55,369 bases of DNA from the NCBI GenBank assembly GCA_051453625.1, contig JBOZIK010000001.1, positions 248,295,314 through 248,350,682 on the forward strand. The letters run 5' to 3'. This DNA is from Welwitschia mirabilis. Its lineage: Eukaryota; Gnetophyta; Gnetopsida; Welwitschiales. How positions within the stretch are numbered: the first letter of the stretch is position 1; each line of letters starts with the position of its first letter. Under the pieces are notes generated by a model. That model searched no databases, was not told where the DNA came from, and saw only the letters and a program-made list of their open reading frames with translations. Positions 49,906 through 55,369 of this stretch are shown one piece after another. The translations under genes were made by a program, and so were the position numbers.

Positions 49906-50621
49906 CCTATGCTTTATGATAATCCAATTTGATTAAAAACTTAAAAGCCATTAATACATCCAACTTTAAGAATGAAAAAGAAATAAAACACTTAGATTAC
50001 AAGGAAGTCCAACTGTTAAATGAAAATTCACATCTTGAGGGGGATTTTCAACTACATTAGCCAAAAATTGAAAATCAAAATTTAAATTTGAATATGAAAA
50101 ATCTCTTTAATAGAATAGAACATATTTTTATTTATAATAATCAAAACAAACTCTTATAATTAATGAAAATATTTACTAGAGTTAACATTAATATTCCCTT
50201 TAACTTCCAAAATTTATGCTTTCATGAGGTCTCACAGAGATTTAGCTTCTATCCCTCTCTTCCTATAATTGATTTTACTTGAAAATAATTATATACCTCT
50301 TATATTTTATCAATTTATGAATATTTGATCTAGATCTTATTTCTGTAAAATAATGCAACATCTTGAGACCATCTAAATAGATCCCTCCTTCTTTCTTTCT
50401 TTTCAATAAAAGTGTTGAATAGATTTTAGAATTTGAATAAGATTTACTGGTTTTGGTGTTTCCTTTTTTGCTTCTTATGATTTTAACTTTGATTTTGTCA
50501 GTCTCTATTTTTATGTTATGCCTTAAATTTTTTGCTAGATTTCTATTTTATATTTTTACTTTCTTATCATCCTCTTTATCATCTAGATGATGAGAAGGAC
50601 AACTATTAATTATTTTAGTTT

Positions 50622-50923
50622 TCTATTATTTTGAAAAAATACATTTTAAAGGCTTTGTTAATATCTCTAACTTAACCACTTAAAAATATCAGAAAATTAA
50701 GGGACAAAGTTTATAATTATTTNNNNNNNNNNNNNNNNNNNNNNNNNNNNNNNNNNNNNNNNNNNNNNNNNNNNNNNNNNNNNNNNNNNNNNNNNNNNNN
50801 NNNNNNNNNNNNNNNNNNNNNNTCTATTATTTTGAAAAAATACATTTTAATGGCTTTGTTAATATCTCTAACTTAACCACTTAAAAATATCAGAAAATTA
50901 ATGGACAAAGTTTATAATTATTT
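50622..50923. repeat. 101-bp duplication flanking a 100-N gap
   Basis: 50622-50722 and 50823-50923 are the same 101 bases with two differences, on either side of exactly 100 N. An unmerged contig overlap, possibly from two alleles, is the simplest reading. Confidence 0.85.
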
Positions 50924-51637
50924 AAGAAACCATCTAAATTTTCTTTTAGCTTTTGTCTTTGGAGGCCGTTATGATATTATTTAATCATCTTTTCAACATG
51001 ACTTATGTATTTATTTCCATGACTAGTATTTAACTTGGGTATTTTATAGTGATAAGATTGGATTCATCCATTCTTAAAACANNNNNNNNNNNNNNNNNNN
51101 NNNNNNNNNNNNNNNNNNNNNNNNNNNNNNNNNNNNNNNNNNNNNNNNNNNNNNNNNNNNNNNNNNNNNNNNNNNNNNNNNNNNNNNNNNNNNNNNNNNN
51201 NNNNNNNNNNNNNNNNNNNNNNNNNNNNNNNNNNNNNNNNNNNNNNNNNNNNNNNNNNNNNNNNNNNNNNNNNNNNNNNNNNNNNNNNNNNNNNNNNNNN
51301 NNNNNNNNNNNNNNNNNNNNNNNNNNNNNNNNNNNNNNNNNNNNNNNNNNNNNNNNNNNNNNNNNNNNNNNNNNNNNNNNNNNNNNNNNNNNNNNNNNNN
51401 NNNNNNNNNNNNNNNNNNNNNNNNNNNNNNNNNNNNNNNNNNNNNNNNNNNNNNNNNNNNNNNNNNNNNNNNNNNNNNNNNNNNNNNNNNNNNNNNNNNN
51501 NNNNNNNNNNNNNNNNTTTTTTATATTTCTCTTAATGATGAAAAGGTTTTAGATTGTTTAAGAGTGTTCTTTTCTATTTTTATCTTATGACTTCATCTTT
51601 GTTATTTGGAGTATTCGATCAAGTGCAATGTTTTCAT

Positions 51638-51698
51638 TTATTTAAAAAAAAAATAAGAAAAAAAGAAGGAAAAAAAGGGGGGGAAAAGAGAGAGTGAA
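51638..51698 (+). repeat. purine-only tract
   Basis: About 60 bases are almost entirely A and G (AAAAAAAAATAAGAAAAAAA, then GGAAAAAAAGGGGGGG and GAGAGAGTGA). It lies 1.1 kb before the right LTR. Confidence 0.85.
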
Positions 51699-52831
51699 AT
51701 AAGACCATGATGTTTTATATTTAAGATATTCAAAAACATGGTCACAATGATGTCCTACTACAATTACACTAGGATAAATATTTTTAAGAGGAGCCTTTGG
51801 TAATGTAATATATTAGCTATGGGAACTCCATTGGGAGGTCAATTGACCATGCGTTACAGGTCCTTACTTCTCTAACTATAGTTGTACTACCCTCATCATA
51901 GATAATAAAATAATAAAAACTTGAAGGATAAGGGATCATTGGTGTTCCTGTTGTTATCAGAAGCATTACTTGTTTTCTAGAGTCTTAGTCTCTTTACATG
52001 ATCATTTTAATTCTTAAGATTTAGGTGTTTGTTTTGAAATTTTTGCAGGTAAGTCTATTTTTTAGCAAATCTTTGATCTGATCATTTATTGTTTAAAACA
52101 TTTGGTTTTTAACATCAACATAACCTTTGCCTTATTAAATGAAATTTTTTATATTATAAGTCATGCATTTTAAAATCAAGTAATGTTATGATTTCTTTCA
52201 TGATAGTTTGCTAGGTTAAAATTTCAGATAGGTTGGCTATCATTTTTATGATTGTCCCATGTCCAGTCTTTTTTTTTTTTTTGGTTAATAGATTAGCTAT
52301 TTCAAAGTCATTTCCATATTTTCTTATTATTTAATACTTTCCTTGCTTAGTTTTCAATAAAGAGTTGATTTATTACTTAAATAGTCTTGGATGTTTATTT
52401 TTAGTATTTTGGAGTTCTTAACAATGCTCATAACCATTTTGTAATGAAACATTTTCTTTGTTTATCATCATATTTCATACATCTATATTTTCAAATCTGA
52501 TATTTCTTTACATAAATTTGCACTTAATTTTGAAAGTTGTCCATATTTAAAAACATCCATCATTTGCCTTCTCAATCCTGTCTACTTTCTTGGCTTTATT
52601 ATTTAAAATAGGATGCATTATTTTTCTCATAGAATCATTGCTCATTTTTTATAAACTTTTTAAGCTTTCATAAGACATAATTTTAAAATTTAAAATCCAC
52701 ACACATTATGAATTACATGCTATTTGACTATGAGATGTGTTTTATGAGCATGTTCTATAATTTCTAGATTAATTTTTTAAAAATAAATTTGGCTCATATT
52801 TGTGGTTTTTTGCCTAGTTTTCATCAGGGAC

Positions 52832-53594
52832 TGATAAAGGCTAATTGGAAGGCTATGATGCACTATCAATTTTTGCTTGTTTCATGGTGTTTTATGAGCT
52901 ATTTTATATGATATTTACATAGGATTAGATGCAATTCTGAGGATTTTGGAGAATCAATGGAAGATCTCAGAAATGTGTAATTCTTGGCATAATTTAAGGC
53001 ATTTAAGCCACATTCTGATACTCATGGTTGTGGAGGAAGATTATTAATCAAAAATGCTAACTTATCCTCACTTAAACAAATAAAGAAGACCATCGTCCCC
53101 TCTGTCATTCCTATGATAGGCAGAATGATGATAACATTTGATGCTGATGTGGACTACTAAGTCATATGTTAAGTCATCTTTTTCAAGGAGCTATCATTCC
53201 CTCTGACATTCGAATGATATATAGGATGACCACTGTAACTTAATATGACAGTTAACCTTTGACCATTTCATCCATTTCCTTACTGTAATAGAGCATATTT
53301 TGAAGTGCCTTTTATTGTCATTTTCTACTATGTAACACCATAAATAAAACTTCCTTCAACTCTTTTCTCTTTCTCGAGAGTTGTAGAAAGATGTTTCCTT
53401 GGTAAAGGGCTTTGCATACTTCATTGAAGCCTAGCTATTTTGTAACCCAAATGTTATTCTTTTTAATATAAAACTTTGTTTTCATTATTGAATTTAGATT
53501 TTTGAAATGTTCCTTATGGTTTATGTTTCCCTTGATCTAGCGACAATTTCATTAGTGATATAGATCTTAATGGAAGCCTTTGCTAAGGATGAAA
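52832..53594 (+). repeat. 3' LTR of the second Athila-type element, truncated
   Basis: It starts TGATAAAGG and follows the left LTR through GATCTTAATGGAAGCCTTTG and TAAGGATGAAA. Similarity stops at about 53594, equivalent to position 46385 of the left LTR. Plastid-like sequence follows immediately with no gap. Confidence 0.82.
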
Positions 53595-53596
53595 TA

Positions 53597-53859
53597 AAGT
53601 AGTTACAAAAGCGAAGCCTTTCTTTTCTTGTCTAGGCTTTTTTTCACAAGCACAAACTCCGCTTTTCATAGGTCCAAAAATTTGTTCACAATATAATCCA
53701 TCTCTTTGTGGTTTCTTTATTGTTGGGTCTAGAGTATCGAGGTTATTCACTTCTCCAACTCTTTTCCCATTTGGTAAAATTGTTTCAGACTAGGCCCGAA
53801 TCTTCTCAGGAGAAACTAATGTAATTTTGAGTTTTTGATTTTTTTTTTGAGTCAATCAT
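53597..53859 (-). pseudogene. rpoC1: plastid-derived rpoC1, N-terminal part
   Basis: rpoC1 encodes the beta' subunit of plastid RNA polymerase. On the minus strand from the ATG at 53859 the frame reads MIDSKK, then after a slip in a 10-A run LKITLVSPEKIRA[12 protein letters not shown], [25 protein letters not shown] and [11 protein letters not shown]. The family start is MIDR...L.I.LVSP..I.AWA...LPNGE.VGEV, then KPE.DGLFCERIFGP.KSG.CACG. The stop sits where Trp is expected (TGG to TAG). The text is clearly rpoC1 but differs more than usual from land-plant versions ([21 protein letters not shown]). It is cut at 53597 by the retrotransposon LTR. rps7 lies upstream on the same strand. Confidence 0.85.
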
Positions 53860-53934
53860 AAAAAATATGGATTCTTTTTCAATTTTGATTTTCTAGAGAG
53901 ACCTAAATATCATCTAGAATCAACTAAGTTCTCT

Positions 53935-54300
53935 TTTGCTTTCATTCGCCATCCTACCCAAAGATTACAGAACATTTCTATTTTACAGGAGTTAAAGTTC
54001 CATCGTTTCTATAGCTTCTAAAGAAAACAATGCTCAAAACTGAATTTGAACTCCATACTTGGACCCAGACATTTTTGAGATGCCTCTAATAATCAACGAA
54101 TGGCTAGTATTTTTCCTTGCTTAGGTTTTATTTCAAAGGGAACTTGATAAGTTGATCCATGTTTATGTCTTGATTTTACTATTAATTGGAACTTGATAAG
54201 TTGATCCACTTTTGCGTCTTAATTTTACTATTAGATGGGGAGTTACTTCCTTTATGGCTTGGCATAGAACCAATAGTGGATTTTTCTTTATCTTTTGTTG
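53935..54300 (-). pseudogene. rps7: plastid-derived rps7, central and C-terminal part
   Basis: rps7 encodes a small-subunit protein of the plastid ribosome. On the minus strand I read [20 protein letters not shown], then [19 protein letters not shown]. After the duplicated unit it continues with GSTYQVPFEIKPKQGKILAI, stop-LLEASQKCLGPSMEFKFSFE and a remnant MANESKRE. The family has KKNPL.VLRQA...VTP...VKARR..GSTYQVP.EI...QGKALAIRWLL.ASRKR. The stop replaces Trp (TGG to TGA). A 49-bp tandem duplication (54141-54238) shifts the frame, and an early stop separates the N-terminus. Finding rps7 directly upstream of rpoC1 is unusual for land plants. Confidence 0.82.
54141..54238. repeat. 49-bp tandem duplication inside rps7
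   Basis: Two abutting 49-base copies (54141-54189, 54190-54238) begin AACTTGATAAGTTGATCCA and end TTTTACTATTA.ATGG or close to it. Each encodes the GSTYQVP segment of rps7 in reverse. Because 49 is not a multiple of three, it shifts the frame. Confidence 0.88.
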
Positions 54301-54302
54301 AA

Positions 54303-54376
54303 TTTATTTCATGGGAATAGAACCCGTGACTTACACCATCCCATGATGTCACGCTGCTAATCTGTGTTATACCCCA
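54303..54376 (-). pseudogene. degenerate plastid tRNA, anticodon loop with GGG
   Basis: On the minus strand a 5-bp anticodon stem (ACATC/GGTGT) closes the 7-base loop ATGGGAT, with GGG at the anticodon positions. A variable loop AAGTC and a T-arm ACGGG-TTCTATT-CCCAT (one mismatch) follow. The 3' acceptor strand does not pair. The stem-loop and variable-loop text resembles plastid trnT-GGU, while the anticodon would suit trnP-GGG, which lies beside trnL-UAG in many non-angiosperm plastomes. I cannot decide between them. Confidence 0.45.
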
Positions 54377-54480
54377 GTTGACGTCAAATAGACAAAATAT
54401 CTATATTTTTTGTTGTTATACTATTAAACAAAAGGAACAAACATTAATAATTACTAACTAGTTTTAGTTTTTTATTAAAA

Positions 54481-54560
54481 GCCATCATGGTGAAATAGGT
54501 AGACACGCTGCTCTTAGGAAGCAATGCCAGAGCGTCTCGGTTCGAATCCGAGTGGTGGCA
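54481..54560 (+). tRNA. trnL-UAG: plastid-type tRNA-Leu(UAG), structurally intact
   Basis: The 80-base sequence folds into a full class II tRNA. The acceptor stem GCCATCA/TGGTGGC pairs fully (with one G-T wobble), with discriminator A. The D-arm is present (GGTGAAATAGGTAGACAC). The anticodon stem-loop is CTGCT-CTTAGGA-AGCAA with anticodon TAG. There is a long variable arm and a perfect T-arm (CTCGG-TTCGAAT-CCGAG). CCA is not encoded, as usual for plastid tRNAs. The core matches land-plant plastid trnL-UAG, with paired changes in the acceptor stem. No damage is visible, unlike the neighbouring plastid genes. Confidence 0.93.
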
Positions 54561-54634
54561 AAACCTTCCAACCACTTAAAACCTCTCAGTATATTTTTTT
54601 TTCTAGTTAAAAGTTTTATTATAAATACTACAAA

Positions 54635-54743
54635 TGTTAATTAATATGATATTCTTGCACTTATTGCTGTTGTGCTTTTCATTTCAATTCCTACTGCTTT
54701 TTTAGTTATTATTTATGTAAAAATGATCAGTGAAAACAATTGA
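54635..54743 (+). pseudogene. psbM: plastid-derived psbM
   Basis: psbM encodes a ~34-residue single-span subunit of photosystem II. The frame from 54648 reads DILALIAVVLFISIPTAFLV then IIYVKMISENN and ends in TGA at 54741. The family has NILAF/LIA..LF...PTAFLLIIYVKT.SQ.N. The membrane span and the IPTAFL..IYVK motif are kept. The start is disturbed: the bases GTTAAT that would encode Val-Asn are separated from ATTCTTGCA by nine bases containing a stop in this frame. The nearest ATG codons are out of frame. It is transcribed in the same direction as trnL-UAG, an unusual neighbour. Confidence 0.78.
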
Positions 54744-54979
54744 GTTTTAAAAATCAAATGATTTTTTTCGTAAGAATGTCCTTAATTGCTTGTAAGTCCA
54801 AAAATCAAAAAGCAAAATAGAATGTCTTTTAGACAGTAGATAGATATACATAGCTATCTATATTTTTTTGATTTTAGAAGTAGTATGAAAAAAGGTTTAG
54901 AATATCTTTTCTTTAGTCTGGTTCTATTAAGAAATCCCACATAGGTCATCCAAAGTATCTTGTACAAGCCATACCAATC

Positions 54980-55369
54980 AAACCAAAGAACGAAAGTCAA
55001 GATCTTTTATCAAATTGATTCCAAATCAAACAGTGCATAACCACACAGATAAGCTCACATTAACCCGTCAATTTGGAAGTAGGGTGTTGTTTCATCTAAA
55101 TAGGCAAAAATTGAATGAATTAATTGAAAACTCAATTGTTCGGTTCCTCCCTCTTCATCTACAAAACATTTCCACTGTGTAGAAAAAAAACATCCAAACC
55201 CAAAATCAAACCTTCTGCTATAAGAGCGAGGGAAGATTCTTCAATAGCAAGGTCCTTCATCAAAAAATTAAATCTATGATACGCATCTTTGAATAATACT
55301 TGTTTGAAAAGTGGTTCTTTTTTGGGTTTCATTTTTATTAAATGTGCATATTCTCCATGATTATCAAGC
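54980..55369 (-). pseudogene. unidentified minus-strand coding remnant at the window end
   Basis: On the minus strand a frame open from the window edge to 55159 reads GEYAHLIKMKPKKEPLFKQV, then FKDAYHRFNFLMKDLAIEES and SLALIAEGLILGLDVFFLHS. A second frame then overlaps and continues as CFVDEEGGTEQLSFQLIHSI, FAYLDETTPYFQIDGLM, stop (Trp possible) and AYLCGYALFDLES. Together about 120 residues look like one protein broken by a frameshift. I do not recognise it. Its position suggests a plastid gene, but it could be something else that starts beyond the window. Confidence 0.5.

Larger units (their letters stand above)
49931..52831. other. non-coding tail of the second Athila-type element
   Basis: AT-rich, no RT or integrase motif in any frame. 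It contains a 100-N gap flanked by duplicated contig ends, a 435-N gap, a long imperfect palindrome around ATCATCTAGATGAT (50568-50598) and a purine tract. Purine-rich tracts in the 3' non-coding part are usual for Athila/Tat elements. Confidence 0.5.
45569..53594 (+). mobile_element. second Athila-type element, gag-protease only, right end truncated
   Basis: The left LTR (45569-46631) is followed by a tRNA-Asp primer-binding site, leader hairpins, gag and protease on the plus strand. A long non-coding stretch and a partial right LTR (52832-53594) follow. Gag and protease are close relatives of those at 9936-12448, but the LTRs differ, so this is a related subfamily. I find no RT, RNase H or integrase between the protease end (about 49930) and the right LTR, although gaps of 716 N (in gag) and 435 N (51082-51516) exist; neither could hold the missing ~3 kb. 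The right LTR lacks its last ~245 bp, where plastid-like DNA begins. Confidence 0.8.

Noticed and set aside
54303-54376. A functional plastid trnP-GGG gene
   Set aside because: The anticodon arm and T-arm are recognisable, but the acceptor stem does not pair and the loop resembles trnT-GGU, so it is listed as a degenerate tRNA only.
1-55369. CRISPR arrays, bacterial operons, ribosome-binding sites
   Set aside because: The window is a plant nuclear transposon landscape; the regular repeats seen are microsatellites, a minisatellite and transposon ends.

Overview
This window looks like nuclear DNA of a land plant: very AT-rich, CpG-poor, full of decayed Ty3/gypsy (Athila/Tat-type), Ty1/copia and CACTA (En/Spm) transposons, with assembly gaps. 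I see no intact protein-coding gene. Most open frames are short because the sequence is old and mutated. No tools were run: boundaries are read by eye and most are approximate.

Layout. 1-1606: nothing recognised. 1607-14436: a complete but dead Athila-type LTR retrotransposon on the minus strand. It has two ~1.2 kb LTRs, a decayed tRNA-Asp primer-binding site, gag, protease, RT/RNase H and integrase, then a ~4 kb post-integrase region holding a probable nested copia fragment. 14437-15136: a small minisatellite. 15137-25030 and 25586-33375: two co-oriented CACTA-like elements of one family, recognised by their terminal and subterminal AAGGCATTT-type repeats. The first carries a captured fragment of a host plastid dicarboxylate (2-oxoglutarate/malate) translocator gene and a nested copia fragment. 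33998-38180: a second, nearly complete copia pol on the plus strand. 39535-40311: a CpG-retaining island with the N-terminal RRM-like part of an RDR6/SGS3-pathway RNA-dependent RNA polymerase. 40312-45327: AT-rich DNA without recognisable genes. 45328-45561: a copia LTR with both a PPT-like and a tRNA-iMet PBS flank. 45569-53594: a second Athila-type element on the plus strand, with gag and protease but no visible RT or integrase, its right LTR cut short.

53597-55369: a plastid-derived block fused directly to that truncated LTR. It holds the 5' part of rpoC1 (-), rps7 (-), a degenerate tRNA (-), a structurally perfect tRNA-Leu(UAG) (+), psbM (+) and an unidentified minus-strand frame. The gene order is not that of ordinary land-plant plastomes and the residues are divergent.

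A theme links the parts. Many disabling changes (stops in the captured translocator, rpoC1 and rps7; catalytic Asp to Asn in RT; the primer-binding sites) are C-to-T or G-to-A transitions, as expected from long-term cytosine methylation and deamination. The RDR6 island is the clear exception and the tRNA-Leu gene a possible second.
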